From: Amaurobius ferox | Taxonomy: Eukaryota; Arthropoda; Arachnida; Araneae; Amaurobiidae | Assembly: GCA_951213105.1 (NCBI GenBank) | Contig: OX578147.1 | Span: forward strand, 124,155,642 to 124,219,641 | DNA: 64,000 nucleotides | Direction: 5' to 3' | In this document: piece by piece, positions 51,001 through 63,720 of the stretch | Numbering within the stretch: the stretch's first letter is position 1 | How the letters are laid out: every line of letters starts with the position of its first letter | Position numbers and translations under genes: made by a program | The notes under the pieces: generated by a model | Told to the model about the DNA's origin: nothing | Seen by the model: only the letters and a program-made list of their open reading frames with translations | Database searches by the model: none

Positions 51001-54000
51001 CACGATAACTGACATAAAAATGACTTTATCAAAATGAATTTTTAGTATGTTGTTGGGATGGTTTGTGGGACATATGGGAATAAAAATAAATAATATCACC
51101 CAGATAGTTTCAGATTTAACCCAGGTTGAAAAAATAAAATACATTGAATTCTATGGGATTTAATTTTTCAAACATTTTTTAAACGAAGTTAAAATTCACA
51201 AATTACTTCAAAATTTTTAGGAAATATTCTAATTATTACATAAAATATGTTACAGAAATTTCAGAAAAATGTTTGGTAGTTTTTTAAATAAAAATTAAAG
51301 TAATAATTACAAACATGATATATGAAGAGATCATATATATGACTCATTGCAAAATAAAATATGACATTCACTTTTTTTTCCTGATGTGTAAAAATCATGA
51401 TGAAGATGGTTTAACTTTATATTTAGTGTTGCATCCATCATAAAACCGCTTTATTTTTGCATATTATCTGTGTATCTAAATTCTGTATCAGTGCATTTAC
51501 AATATTTTTTATTTTAAATGATCCCTAAACTTTCTTAATTATTCTTATCACGAAGCCTAAATTTAATGCTATAATATAATATGCAGAATGTAAACAAATC
51601 CAGCGATTATAAGGTGAGTTGTATAAAAATTATTGAATAATTTTTCATGCAAAATTATTTACTCAGTCTGGAACATAATTGATATGAATGAAATATTCAT
51701 TGATTTTACATAGAGAAGCAGACGATTCATATTTCGATGATGTCATTTGAATGAAATTCATTTTGTTTTTCGATGAAGTTTCAAGTTTTCAAATATAATA
51801 AATTACTGTAGTACTATGAGAATTTAAAAAATATTATCGCTGAATGTATCACATTTTAGAGATGTTTAACTGAAATTTCAATTCAGTTGAAAAGTGTTTC
51901 ATAATCAATGCTTTATGCATGATTGATCTTTCTTGTTATATAATTAATATTATATAATTAATGTAATTTTGAATGTTATAAGTATGAGTTTGATTTTAAT
52001 TGATAAACTCGGGGTATCTGTTAAAGTTAGTGTTATTCATCTTCAATAGTGAACCAACTTTTTTAAATATCTAAATGATGTATGATACTCTATTTGAGAA
52101 TATAAAGAACTGGCAAATATTAAAATTGTAAGTAGGTGACATCATACTTAATCAAGGGTTCTTCCAGGGTTGGCTAAAGTCACTTTGAAAATTGAAAATG
52201 TAATGAGTAAGTTACCATTACATTGTTAGTAAGTAACTGAAGTTCCTTTATAGTTGGAATCATGCTTTTATTGTAGATACCAGAATCTGTGGCATGTAGC
52301 AAATTTTCTTACTATTGCAGTTATTGGTTACTAGAATAAATTACCTAGTATTGCCCGAAAAAATAAGTGACTGCTATGTAAACAATACAAATACAGCATA
52401 CAGATAATAATACTACAAATTTTCAAATCATATATTTTGAACCAAAATCATTTTCCTTTTGTCAACTAAATAATAAATGCAGAATAGTATACACCTAACA
52501 CTTTTATGTATTTAATTTCATTGAAAAGAAATGCATTTAGGTAAAAATGCGGAAAATAAAAGTTAATTTTTTTGCATTTTTAAAATATGGAATATTTGAA
52601 AAAGTAACAAATACTATTCACTCTCTTTGAATGCTACTATAATTAAACTTTCTACTTTTTTGAAAAGTAAGACCTCTGATATAAGAGAAATAACTGTTAC
52701 AGGTAACATTGTTACTTTTATTCAGTTACTGTACTCAACCTAGATATTTTCTGATTAACTTGGGGGTTAATTAGCCTCAAAGTATTCATACTTAGTATGA
52801 TATTAATTGAAATATTATCACATATTTAAAACTATATGAGTGTCATAAGGTGATAATCTTATCTATAATATATTTGTTAACAGACAATTTTGGGTTCAAC
52901 AATTGGTGCATAATTACTAAATAAATAAATTATTCATATTGGTGATATATTTTTAGACTTTATAAATTAATTTCATATTTTATGTTTACTTATTATTTTT
53001 GTTCATTTATTTAGAATTTTATACCAGTGAAACATCAGAGAGTTTGGTAAGTTTTAAATTTATTGGTTAAACGGTATTATTTATACAATAATTTTAAATA
53101 TATATTGGATATAAATTTTGTGAATCTTGTTTATAGAATCCTTCATGGAAAGATTTTGAAAGCAGTAATTTTCCTGAAAATGTTGACACTGCATCTTCAT
53201 GTATCCTTTCGTTTAAAAGAACATATTTGTATTTATATAATTTTCAGTAAAATATTTGTTTCAAGTAATGCACTGCATATATTTGCATATAATATACCTT
53301 CCACTTCAGAAAAAAAAATTACTGTTTAATATCCATGCATAAATTAAAATCTCAATTTGCGAATGTCAAATAAATTCTGGAGGTGAAAAACATAGATCTT
53401 ATATGGCTGAATATCTGATAATTGTCAATTTCAAGTTCCAAGAACTTATTTTTTTAACTTCCAAACAATAATTTTTAGAAACTTTTATTTGGAATGAGTT
53501 CCTGGATATGTATTTTTAAGATTTCTGATGGTTAACAGAGCTGTTTAACATGATTAAGGTAATTTTAATGCATATTCATTACATTCCTGTGACAGGAATG
53601 ATATATGGGTTTGTTTCTGTTTCTCAAAGAAATCAAAACAAGCATTGAATAATAAAGTGTGCACTGTACATAACTTGCTTTTGTACTCTAATAGGAGGCA
53701 CAGTATTTTTAAATTTCCATTCAAATTAATAACTACATGCATGTTAGAAATGATGGGTAATAAAACTAATAAATATACTTTTATTAAAATTGAGTCATAA
53801 AATTGTGTTTTTCACTTACCTGTTAATAAAGAAGTTTCAAAACTTTAAATAAATATGGAACAAAACTCTAAATAGTGTTTTTAACCATCTGATAGATGAA
53901 ATGGATAAGTTTTTGGACAATATTATAATGTTACTGATTCTCAGGGACAAATATATATCAGAAATTTCACTAAATACGATCATTAAAATTTTTATAAATA

Positions 54001-57000
54001 AGGTTCTTTTATATAAGTTAACATCATAGTGTCTTAAGCTTCACCCATTTATTTCCATTATTTAAATTTTTTACTAATGTAATTAGGCGGCAGAAAATCA
54101 ACACATCACTGGGAGATAGTGCCAGAAATGACAAATTTGCATTTTTATGAAGACAAAAGTACATTTAATATTCTTAAATACTTTTTTGTTGAGAAATATG
54201 TAGAACAGATTGTAAGTTAAACAGATACTACTAATATGAAAATGTCTAATCTTATTTATTATTCATTTTTTAAAGCCTTTTGCATTCAATAGATCTTCTT
54301 GGTTTTTCTTTTAAAGAGGGAATGTATTCTATGGTGTGGGTATATTATGGGCTGGCCATTTCCACCCATGCTTTATGTATGTGCTAAATAGCTAGCAATC
54401 ACTAAATGTAATACCTACACAGACATACTTAATAAAAGTTCTGAATATCATAAACCATTTAAAATTAAAATATAAAAATGGTGCACATTTTTTAGTTATC
54501 TTAATATGGAAATTGCAATATATAAAAGAATATTTCATCTCCAATCACTGTATGTTGCCTTATTTTTAATATTTTCTAGCTAAAAATCAATTAATTATAG
54601 TATTATTTTTCAATCGTTTGATTTGAAGAATAGCCAGCAAACAATTTTGGTATTTGAAACATAACTTTGTTATCATAATCCATAATAGAATAAAAAATAA
54701 ATGAATTCAATGATATAATATAATAAAACATCATCTGCTAACTATAAATCAAAATAAAACAAGAACAGTTGACTGTACAACAGTTGAGTTAAAGAAAATT
54801 TAGAATATTTTTTTTGTGCATGATGGTATAAAATCGAATTTTGTGTTTCTAAACATTCTTAAGCTATAGCGGAAAGTATATTAGGACAAATCATATATCT
54901 AAAAAAAGTTTAGATCTTAAATAAAAACTTGCCTATAATTAGAAAAAGCCATTATAGCAAAAAGCTATATAAAGAGTGACCGTATAGCAAGGTGTAAGTG
55001 TGCTAATGTGTATATATATATATATATATATACAGGTTGATCTAAAAATCATGCACATAAAATTTTAAAATCATATAATATACCAAGAAATTGAAATATT
55101 AGAATTCTTTTTAGTTAGGCGGCCTAATATACCCTGAAAAATACATATGATATGTCACCTTCTGTTTTTAATATACCTGACAATAATTATAGACCTCTTT
55201 TTTTTATTATCAGAGAATTTGGCGTTTGAAGAGTTTCTGAAGAAATATCCATTCACTAAAACCCCCAACAGTTAAAAAATTTTGAGGCTAGTCAAGCATT
55301 TTTGAAATACTGGATCTGTGATAGACAAAATGAGAGCAAACAGGGCTTCCATTAACAGATCCAGTTTCTTGAAATCATTTTGCTAACCTCATAATTATTG
55401 GATTGTTATGGGTTTTAGAGCATGGGTATTTTATGAAACTCTTTAATGGCACTTTCATAATAACTAGAGGAATATTGCTCTAAAATAAAAATTCTTTCAC
55501 TCTGGGAAAATGTTATGTCTATCAATTAATAAAAAAGAGCTCTGTAATTATTGTATGATGTACTAAAAACAATAGACAGTATTTCTGATATATTTTGATG
55601 GTTTATTAATGCCACCTAACTGAAAAAAATTCTACTATTTCAGTTTCTCAGCACATTATATGATTTTAAAAATATATGCGACCTTTTGATACTTCTGTAG
55701 AAAATACAGTGAAACTTGGATAATTTAAGGCCAAAGTGGACAGGAAAAATTCAAATTAAATGCATCTTCATAGTTATATTTAAAAAAAAAAAAAAGTCCT
55801 GTTATTCTTATGATATTTATGTTCCTGTTATGATATTTTTCTATGCATTTATTGTTTCAATTTCTATTTATGAAATAATGTCCTTATTTTTGGTCAATAA
55901 AGTAAAAATATTTTGAGTCAATGGTTTTCTAAAAAATTTCTGAAAACAAATATTAGTACTTTACTGCTTTGAGCTTGTGTACGCCATTTAAATATACTGT
56001 TTTAAATCATTGAGTGATTAGACTTATGTAAATATTTCCGCCTTTATCCATTGGAAGCAATGTTGGCTGGGATCCCTAAGAACTCCTGTAGGAAATGGGT
56101 CCCCATGGCCCCCTAACGAGCGAAAGAAATCAGTATTGCAATTTGAAGTGTATAATTTTTTATTGATGACAAAAATTTTGCCATACTATTTTGGGGAAAA
56201 AAAGTCCCTGAAACATCTATTTCTCATCTGTTTGCTATAGCTCAAATGATGACTGATTTTGATTCATAATGCTCTGAAGTGGTAAGGGGTCTACTAAGGA
56301 TTTCTATTTCTGATTCAAAAATTTTAATTTTACTTGAAACGTCCTTGTCTCAAAATTGGATATAGATAGAGCTTAGATAATAATTTATCTGGATTCAGCA
56401 TAAAATTCTGAAAGAGGTAGGAGAGTTCACAAAGAATTTTTACTTCCAATTCAAAATTTATTCTCAAAATATCTATTTCTCAAAATAGGCCTTAGATCGT
56501 GCCGTGATAATGACATATGTATTCCGCATCAAATTTTGGGTGGGGCTAGAGAGACTCACTAAGGATTTCCTAATAATTCTAAGGATATACCTGTAGCTTA
56601 GGAAAGCTTTATAAAATATCACTTTTCTAAAATTGTGTTTTCAAACTCAAGTGAATGCATTCAGAGAAATTTCATGTTAACGCATTATAATAGTGTAAAC
56701 CAAATGTGTAGTTTCCTTAAGTCTTTTACTAGTTCTTTGTGTCAAGGTATGGAATATGAAGGGTGAAAAGCAGCTTCTCATTGAATGGGTCGTCTTCTTT
56801 TCTGGTCTGGTTTTCCTTGGTGAACAGGTATCTACTCTCTAAACAACAATACGTTAAAAACATTTTTTGCAAAGGATAAGGAAAATTTAAGCAACATATG
56901 TAAATATGTTTGTAAATTATATTATTATTTATTTGTGCTTGAATACATTGCTCAAGTTTTGGTTAAATTCAAATGCTCAAACTAACACTGCCCAACTTAT

Positions 57001-60000
57001 AGGATAGAATCAGTCTAAAGGAATTTTTATGGTTCATGAACCCAGTGTTCTGTAAATAAAATATTTCTGGATAAAATTTAATTTTTTAATTTCTTTTAAA
57101 AGTAGAAGCTGTTGATTATTTACTTTAATAAAATATTTAATGAAGAAAAAGGGGCCCTCAAGGTCATTTTAATGGGAAATTTGGTTTAATGCAGTTAGAT
57201 AACCTTCTCTTAGTAGTTAAGATGCGTCAGAAGAGGTACAAAGGAATATTCTGAAGTGTCCCCTAAAAATTTATTATTGAATTAGTCAAATATATCATAA
57301 TGTTTTGATCAATTTTTTTCCATCAACTCTTTTTTATAAAATGAAAACTCATGTTATATTCACAGACTAATAACAATACTTTGAGTATAGAATGCCATTC
57401 AGACATATAGATATCTACTATTTTGTATTTTATTTTTACAAAAGACAATGTAAACATGTTAGCCTTGTCTATACAACTTCTGAAACCAGTTGTTTACTTC
57501 AATGTTTGTTCAATTTTATTCATTTTCCAGTCTTATTTACTGGTATTTTTTGCAGTAATTGTTTTAATCTTTGTTTGATTTTAATTTAGTTAATCAAGTT
57601 AGTTCATATTGCTTCTATAACCAGTCGTTTCCTTCATTTTTTATTTTATTCATCTTAATCTATCAGTCTTGTTCATTGGTATTTTTAAAACAGTTTGATC
57701 AAATGTTTCTAAATTTATTTGAAGTAGTTCATGCACCTTTCCAAAACTGGTCATTTCAATTTATTTTTTGTTGTTTCCTTATTCCATAATATTTTATTAA
57801 CTAATATTTTTTACATTAATAGCAACTGACTAGCCGAATACCCGTTGAAAATCAGTGGTCTCACAATAAGCAACCCCTGAATAGCAAAAATTTTTGAACA
57901 ATTCACGTTTCACATTTTTTCTTAAAATCAAAAATTTTGGAGTGCGGAACCCCCTAATGAAGAAAATATTAGAAAACTGAAATTGCTCACTTTCTTCCTT
58001 TCGAACTATCTACCCACACACCAAATTTGAAGTCTTTATCTCATATTGAAGCATGCAATTTTATCATTTCATCTTTCGAATGTTTCCATGTGGTGCACCC
58101 TCTTGAATGAACATTTATGAAAAACTCTATTTGCCTTGGGTTTTTTATCAAATGATTAGCCTATATACCAAATTTAAAGCTTCTATCGAATTTTAAATTA
58201 GGTGTTTCTCATTTATTAAGCAAATCGAACATTTTGGTGTGTGACACCCCCTAAAGTAGCAAATATTGGAAATCTGAAATTGCACACTTTCTTCCTTTCG
58301 AACGATATCGCTATACATCAAATTTGAAGTCTCTATCTCTTTGCAAAGCATGTTTTTCTATCATTTCACTTTTCGAATGTTTGGTGTGCGGAACCCCTCA
58401 AAATTACAAATATCGGAAATTTTCTATTGCATACTTTCTTTCTTTTGAACTATCTATCTATATACCAAATTCGAAGTTTCTATTCCATTGCAAAGCATAT
58501 TTTTACTATCATTTTGCTTTTCGAGCAGTTTTGTGTGGAGTAGCCACCCCCTAAAATGAACAATTTTGAAAAACTCAATTCCTTTGTTTTTTATCAGATG
58601 ATTTCACCATAACCAAATATCAAGCCTCTATTACATTTTTAAAGGAGGCATTTCTCATTTATTCGGAAAATCGAACATTTGGGTTTGCTCCTCCCCCCCC
58701 CCCCCCCTGAAGTAGAAAATATCAGAAAACTGAAATTGCATATGCTCTTCCTTTCGAACTATCTACCCGTACACCAAATTTGAAGTCTTTATCGCATTTC
58801 GAAGCATGGTTTCTCATCATTTCACCTTTCAAACGCTTTTCTCTGGAGCATCCCCCTTAAACGAACATTTTTTAAAAACTTTTGTTTTGGACGTTTTCAT
58901 TAAATGATTAGCCTATATTCCGTTAAATGATAGCCTATATACATTTGATAGAGGCTTTAAAATTATAAATAAAAGCACTGTTTTCGAATTCTAATTTAAA
59001 AATATTATTTCAAATTGTTTATTATTTCAAATTGTTAATAAATAATATTTATATATATATATTATATATTATTTATTATTTATTAATAAAGTAAAAAGTG
59101 TAATGAAACCACATTAATTAAGAAATTGAATTTTAAATTTTAATTATTTTATATTCGCTTTTTATTTTAGGTACTCTTAACTACAATAATAGAATAATTG
59201 TAAATGCACCTGCTGCAGAGTTTGACTTAAGAAAAACAAACATTCAAACATGTTCTGGATCTAGTATGCTTCTTTATTTTAATTTTTGTTGCCAATTAAA
59301 CCAGCGGTTCTGAAGAGTCACTCTGAAGAAACTGTTTATGATGGCGTGATTAAATACTTCAAAGATAATTCCTTCAAGTGAGGATACAGACTTTCTTCTA
59401 GGTACTTTCCAATGTCTTCTTCTGGAGTACCCTGACTTTTTATTCCAGAACCTGTTAATCATGGTGCAATATTCTAGGTATTTGAATTTCTTCGAGCAGC
59501 ATTATGTTTGAGATCTGGAATACTTTTTCGCATTTGAGTATTTGCCCATCTCTGTAGTATTCATCTATATAGCATTCTCCATTTCTGCAGTATTCATCTA
59601 TATAGCATTTTCCATCTCTGCGGTATTCATCTATATAGCATTCTCCATCTCTGCAGTATTCATCCATCTCTAGTTCTCTACAGGTCCCTGTCCTACAGTC
59701 TATAGTTCTCTACATGATGCAAGACGTTCAATAAATTGAACTACCAAATTTTTGTGCACATTTGCATCATGTAAAATGGAAATCGAATGTACACTATTGT
59801 ACTACATGTCAAATTCCTGACAATTTTTCACGTATAGTTATTTATTCTAAGAAGAGTGGCTAGTGATGTATTATTTTGACTAATAAGGAAATGGTATATG
59901 GCAGCAAGTAGCTACTATACTAGAGAATTATATGAGAACAAAGATGATAATAAAGATATAAGTTATAGAAAATTTTATGATTTATATTATTATGAGTTAT

Positions 60001-61980
60001 ATGCTGTATTAAAAGGGGCTCATAATTAGCCAATATTGGCTTGTATAAAATAGTTTTAACACAGAGTTATAATTTAAGCTATATTACAATTACAGAATGA
60101 GTGTTCTTACTTGGCATGAAAAATTTGCTGTCAAATTGCTAGAGCATTAGCCAAAAATACTCCCAAATTCAGTTAGCAGATTATCCTTAAAATATAGATG
60201 ACTTCTTTTATATATTTCAATGTTCTTTAAAACTGATCAATTAGACATAATGTTTACATCATTTTAAAAATCGGAAAGTGTCTTATAATTGTGTGTTTAC
60301 CTTTTTAGATTCCCAAGGAAGGGAAAAACTTCAAGCCTAATACTTTAATTTTCGGTATGTCCGAAGGTTACTATGGTTGTAATGACTGTTATCAGGTATT
60401 ATTATTATTTTTTTTTTCAAATATACTTCCTGCATTTCAGTTTTGTTACTAAACCTAATCCCTACTGATTAAGTAGTATAATCTTGAATGTTGCTTAGAT
60501 AGTTGGGGAATTGCTAGAACTTTTTCAGTTCCAAATTGAAATATTTGGGGAATTTTAAAATTTTATCTGGAATTTTAAACTATGGTTCTTATATATTACA
60601 TTTATATAGTTCTTTGTATATATTGTGCTGCTTGATATATTATGCATTTTGCTTGTTTTGGAGACAGGCGCAATGTAACAAGGGATATTTAGTTAATTTG
60701 GTTAATGAAAGGCAACTTTTTGGTATTTTTATATTAAATTTTCTGTTTTCTATTTGGCAATGCTATCCCACCTACCTTCCTGGGTCACATGTGTAACTCT
60801 GTTAACAATAACCTTTTTTGCTTTGCCTGAGGTGGCTGTGTTGTCTTTTTGTTGTAAAGATGGAGGCTGTTATTTTTGGTTAATTTGTATGTTATACTAT
60901 TGAAGTTTTAAATTTTCAGTTTATTTAATTCAGCAATTTGGGCAAAATATTTCATATGTAAATTTCTCTTTAAAATTTGGTATCTTAAAATTTGTTATCT
61001 CTTTTACAAGTCATTTCTTGAATGATTTGTAAAAGTTTGAAGCTTCAAAGTGCAATCAGTGTTAGCCTCTTTCTTCATTGGGTACAAATATTTAATTTCC
61101 TTCAGTAATTGATCATAGTGTTCAACTAATCTTCTTTAACAACTGCCTCACTAAATTGTGAACCTGTTAATGTTATGATAATTTTTACTTAAATAAAATA
61201 TCCATCATAGCTATTGCAAATCAAATCCTTTTGTGGGTTACTATTATGACATTTTTGCCTCACATGTTACAGTATGAGGCCACCACCAAAATCAACCTCT
61301 TTTTCCATTATTCATAAAAATAATATGCTGTCAAACCTGAAAATAAAATTGCAGCAATGTTGGAAATGTTTTTCTAAGCTGTAGTTTGGATCTTAAAAGT
61401 ATTCTTCATTGAAACAGAGCTATTTTTTTCTATTTCCGTAACCTTTTATTTTTAACTTTGTTTGGATTGCATTGTAATTCTTTTAATGAATTATGCAATC
61501 TTTTTCACCAGTATTCAAATTTAGAGAACTTAAATAAATGTCATTTGATTGCTGCAATACTGTAAACTGTTAAAATTATTTCAAGGAAGAAAAAATAGCT
61601 TTTGCACAATGTCATTTTTTACCAATTATTTTTAAGGAAAAATATCGAATGCATACTAAATATGTGCTTGTATAAAGATCATTACGAACACATCAGAGTT
61701 TTTTTATTGAAAAAGTGAAGCCCTGATTTTTGTCCCACTTAAATCAAATTAGATTGGTACAAAAATTGTAAATTTCTTATATATTAAGTTATAAATTATA
61801 CAAACCTGTTGATACATTTCATTTATCTTTCAGTTATATTTGTTGCACTAAAAGTAATTTTTTTGTTTATTTCTTTTTATAGTATGCCTTAGGGAACATC
61901 ACGGAAGCTTCAGATAAAGAAAGTGTAGTTTTTGATGCAAATGGTCTCCGTACTTCCTATACTTTGAGTACTCTTTCAAG
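47987..61980 (+). CDS. UVRAG: UVRAG (UV radiation resistance-associated gene) homologue, 3' part missing
   Basis: UVRAG is a subunit of the Beclin-1/VPS34 class III PI3-kinase complex II and acts in autophagosome maturation and endosomal traffic. Seven exons join in phase: 47987-48055, 50082-50187, 53015-53046, 53137-53200, 56733-56827, 60309-60395 and 61883-61980 (183 codons plus 2 nt). Recognisable family blocks in order are TQQRRLRHLRSISVRNI, EFYTSETSESLNPSW, a FxCVKVW...QLLIEW strand pair, FLGEQ, LIFGMSEGYYG and LRTSYTLSTLSRL. These correspond to the N-terminus and C2 domain of vertebrate UVRAG. The coiled-coil and C-terminal region were not found before 64000. An acceptor just before exon 1 (47959) implies an upstream 5' exon. 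Confidence 0.88.
48056..50081. other. UVRAG intron 1 (coding)
   Basis: A 2.0 kb AT-rich intron with a diverged two-copy repeat at about 49430-49680 (TCTGAAGTAATTTGxxxCAAA, TATATTATGCAGATGTG-like). No gene seen. Confidence 0.75.
50082..50187 (+). CDS. UVRAG: UVRAG coding exon 2
   Basis: Acceptor TTACAG, donor GTAAGT, phase 0 in and 1 out. It begins RRLRHLRSISVRNITGIDPD, the most conserved N-terminal UVRAG block (vertebrate RRLRHLRNIAARN), then ALAFTLHRKPDLN. Confidence 0.92.
50188..53014. other. UVRAG intron 2
   Basis: A 2.8 kb AT-rich intron. A (CTGT)n patch lies at about 50982-50999, followed by CCGCACGATAACTGACATAA. No coding or mobile element was identified. Confidence 0.75.
53015..53046 (+). 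CDS. UVRAG: UVRAG coding exon 3 (microexon, 32 nt)
   Basis: Acceptor TTATTTAG, donor GTAAGT. It encodes EFYTSETSESL with the first Glu split across the previous junction. It matches the vertebrate EFYRSEVIKNSL segment of the C2 domain. Confidence 0.88.
53137..53200 (+). CDS. UVRAG: UVRAG coding exon 4
   Basis: It is separated from exon 3 by a 90-bp intron, the shortest in the gene. Acceptor TTTATAG, donor GTATCC. It encodes NPSWKDFESSNFPENVDTAS and one more Ser plus one base, matching the NPTWRSLDF...DTS region of vertebrate UVRAG. Confidence 0.88.
53201..56732. other. UVRAG intron 4
   Basis: A 3.5 kb AT-rich intron with a TA microsatellite (about 55009-55031) and a degenerate array (about 56040-56610). 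The short open frames have no recognisable domain. Confidence 0.75.
56040..56610. repeat. degenerate array, reverse complement of the 2500-3310 family
   Basis: Units of about 125 bp carry GAAACATCTATTTCTCA-like anchors (56212, 56335, 56466) and (C/T)ACTAAGGATTTCTATTTC. A TAGATATAGCTTAGATGATG-like segment and ATTCATAATGCTCTGAAG-like parts follow. Each has its reverse-complement counterpart at 2500-3310. Confidence 0.7.
56733..56827 (+). CDS. UVRAG: UVRAG coding exon 5
   Basis: Acceptor TTTACTAG, donor GTATCT, phase 1 in and 0 out. It encodes FLCVKVWNMKGEKQLLIEWV and on to GLVFLGEQ. The acceptor at 56732 is preferred over the CAAG at 56745 because only it keeps the frame and restores the conserved CFVVKIW-like strand. 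Confidence 0.88.
57890..58960. repeat. degenerate tandem array, subunits about 165-175 bp
   Basis: Repeated order: TTCCTTTCGAACTATCTACC, CACCAAATTTGAAGTCTTTA, GCATGTTTTTCTATCATTTC, TTTCGAATGTTTGGTGTGCG, GAACCCCCTAAA and ATCGGAAAATTGAAATTGCA-like. Copies are strongly diverged, with one poly-C expansion near 58690-58708. Confidence 0.85.
59545..59665. repeat. 33-bp minisatellite, about 4 copies
   Basis: Unit: CTGCAGTATTCATCTATATA plus GCATTCTCCATCT. It is in frame and without stops on the minus strand (repeated YIDEYCRDGEC), but the length and isolation suggest chance, not coding. Confidence 0.92.
60309..60395 (+). CDS. UVRAG: UVRAG coding exon 6
   Basis: Acceptor CTTTTTAG, donor GTATTA, 29 codons in phase 0. 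It encodes IPKEGKNFKPNTLIFGMSEG followed by YYGCNDCYQ, matching the vertebrate IIFGLNDGYYG block. Confidence 0.92.
60396..61882. other. UVRAG intron 6
   Basis: A 1.5 kb AT-rich intron with no repeats or genes that I can recognise. Confidence 0.75.
61883..61980 (+). CDS. UVRAG: UVRAG coding exon 7, last one recognised
   Basis: Acceptor TTTTTATAG. It encodes YALGNITEASDKESVVFDAN then GLRTSYTLSTLS and two bases of an Arg codon. It resembles vertebrate VRNSYDVFSLLRLHR. The proposed donor GTTATA (61981) is weak; reading through would give a stop after RLYKIFC, so the exact 3' boundary is uncertain. Confidence 0.8.
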
Positions 61981-63400
61981 GTTATACAAAATATTTTGTT
62001 AAAATAATAAATTTTTATGTTTGAAGTTAGTAAATGAGGCAAAATAATTTTATTCTTCTAATGCCTTAGTGTTCCATTCGAGCCAACTTTGTGTAGTGAG
62101 AGGTTTTTATGAGTAGATTGCATAATGTTATTCATGAATAGTTTTACCATAAAATGTTTAACTCCTAAAATTTTGTCTTCCAAATACTGTAGAATTTTGA
62201 TAATATTACCTCAGAAAAATTTATGGTGTTTCATATTCCATAAAATTTTAATTTGTAACTCCCTCTTTGCACTTTCCTGAATTTTGTTGAGCAATAAACT
62301 TACTGAACTGGTGCAGTATAAACTCAGGAAATCAAGCTTAAGAATGAAAATACACACTCACTAAGAGATTATAATTTTGATGATAATAATAATAATAATT
62401 AGAAAAATCACTTTAATTTGCCAAATGGAAATATTTCAAAACTATGTGACATTGTTAAATATTTTAAGGGAAGGCTTAAGTTCATTAATTTGTTTCGTTA
62501 GCTGTATGCTGCATCATAGCTACAACAGTCATGTAAGTAACCCTCTAGGTTCTGTTTCTTATTAAATCTTTTTTGCAAATTTTATGCAGCTTACATTTTT
62601 TTAAATGTGCCATTTACCAACAACCCCAGTCACTAATTGAATTTCTGCATTAATTTTACTGCATTATATTTTTACTAATATATTTTCTTACAAATTTTTG
62701 TCTACAGTTTCTATTAGATCTTAGGAATACCTCAGAAGGTAGTTCAAATTGCCTTTCATAACATATGAAATTTTCTCAATTTTAAGCTCAAGTACTTTCC
62801 TTATTTTATGAAGCAAAATGTTTTTGTGGTATAAAATTCAGATTTTTACTCTATCCCCCGCTGGAAATATTGCTACTGAAAATTTGGAAAATTTTAAATT
62901 TCACATTTTCATCAGTCCCAAAAATGAAAAAAAAATGAAAGGGTATAAATTCCAATTAGTGGAATATTCCTTATGACGTCATTAGTTACAATAAAACTTC
63001 AAAATTCTTAAAACAAAACATCGCGATAAAATGCTAGATTTTGAATTTTTCTAGAAATACCAGCTGCAGAGTTAATATTGTTCTCATGGAATTCTGTTCT
63101 TTATTTTACAAAACTTTATTGCATGCAATCAATGTTTAAGGAAATAAAGCCCATTGCCACCTTTTTCAAAAAACTTGTGTACAGGGTAGCCAACTGTTTT
63201 GATATGAACAAGAAAGTCCCAGTTTAGAATTGCATGTCCCCTGTTCCGATTTTAGAATAAATTATCCAGCAATTTGATTCTTAATGTTAAATTTTTGTTT
63301 CTATATGAGAAATATCAGAATCTTTTATCGACCACAATTTGGCCCAAAGAAAGGTATCAATTATTGCTAAAAAATTTAGAAGCTTGTGGCAGCAGTCGAC
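61981..63400. other. downstream of UVRAG exon 7, probable intron
   Basis: AT-rich. Splice-like segments (for example an acceptor before 62502 with GTAAGT at 62533) do not encode UVRAG-like peptides. I cannot place exon 8 here. Confidence 0.5.
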
Positions 63401-63479
63401 TCTGCTCCTGCCAAAAACAACAATCGAAGATGCTAGAAATTAGTGCCCGAATTATAAGTTCAGATCCAAAGCTGGCTTT

Positions 63480-63720
63480 TGGTCTAACCTTATAATGTGG
63501 GTCTTGAAAACACCAGGTCCCGAGTTTAAATTTGGCCCGGGACCCATTATCGTCATATTCTACACTGGTGAACTGGATAACTAATGCACACAACCAACAC
63601 GAGATGGCAGAATTACATTGAGCCAAAGGCGACGACTACTCTTCCTCTCTCCAGGATGACTATGACTGCCGCCATTTAGCTGCACGATGAGGTACAACAG
63701 GTACAACACGCCTCCTGGCT
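63480..63720 (+). mobile_element. second, degenerate tRNA-derived SINE-like segment
   Basis: TGGTCTAACCTTATAATGTG resembles a box A (TGGTCTAGTGG type). GAGTTTAAATTTGGCCCGGG lies in the box B position, roughly where GAGTTCGAATCTCGG would be expected. It is followed by a GC-richer unique body. It directly precedes the better SINE. Confidence 0.4.

Larger units (their letters stand above)
56828..60308. other. UVRAG intron 5 with satellite-like DNA
   Basis: A 3.5 kb intron carrying a degenerate array (57890-58960) and a 33-bp minisatellite (about 59545-59665). A third dispersed-repeat motif (GTGCTTGAATACATTGCTCA) is at about 56936. Confidence 0.8.

Noticed and set aside
59171..59310. Acceptor-like TTTTAG followed by a peptide-like frame (LNYNNRIIVNAPAAEFDLRK)
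   Set aside because: Its phase does not fit between UVRAG exons 5 and 6 (both phase 0), it has no counterpart in UVRAG, and the exon 5 to exon 6 junction is already continuous.
59455..59667. Minus-strand frame with YIDEYCRDGEC repeats
   Set aside because: In-frame 33-bp minisatellite; no start context, splice context or homologous family recognised.
62502..62532. Possible UVRAG exon 8 between an acceptor-like TTAG and GTAAGT
   Set aside because: The encoded peptide does not resemble the expected RLHRAQ coiled-coil start; probably chance.
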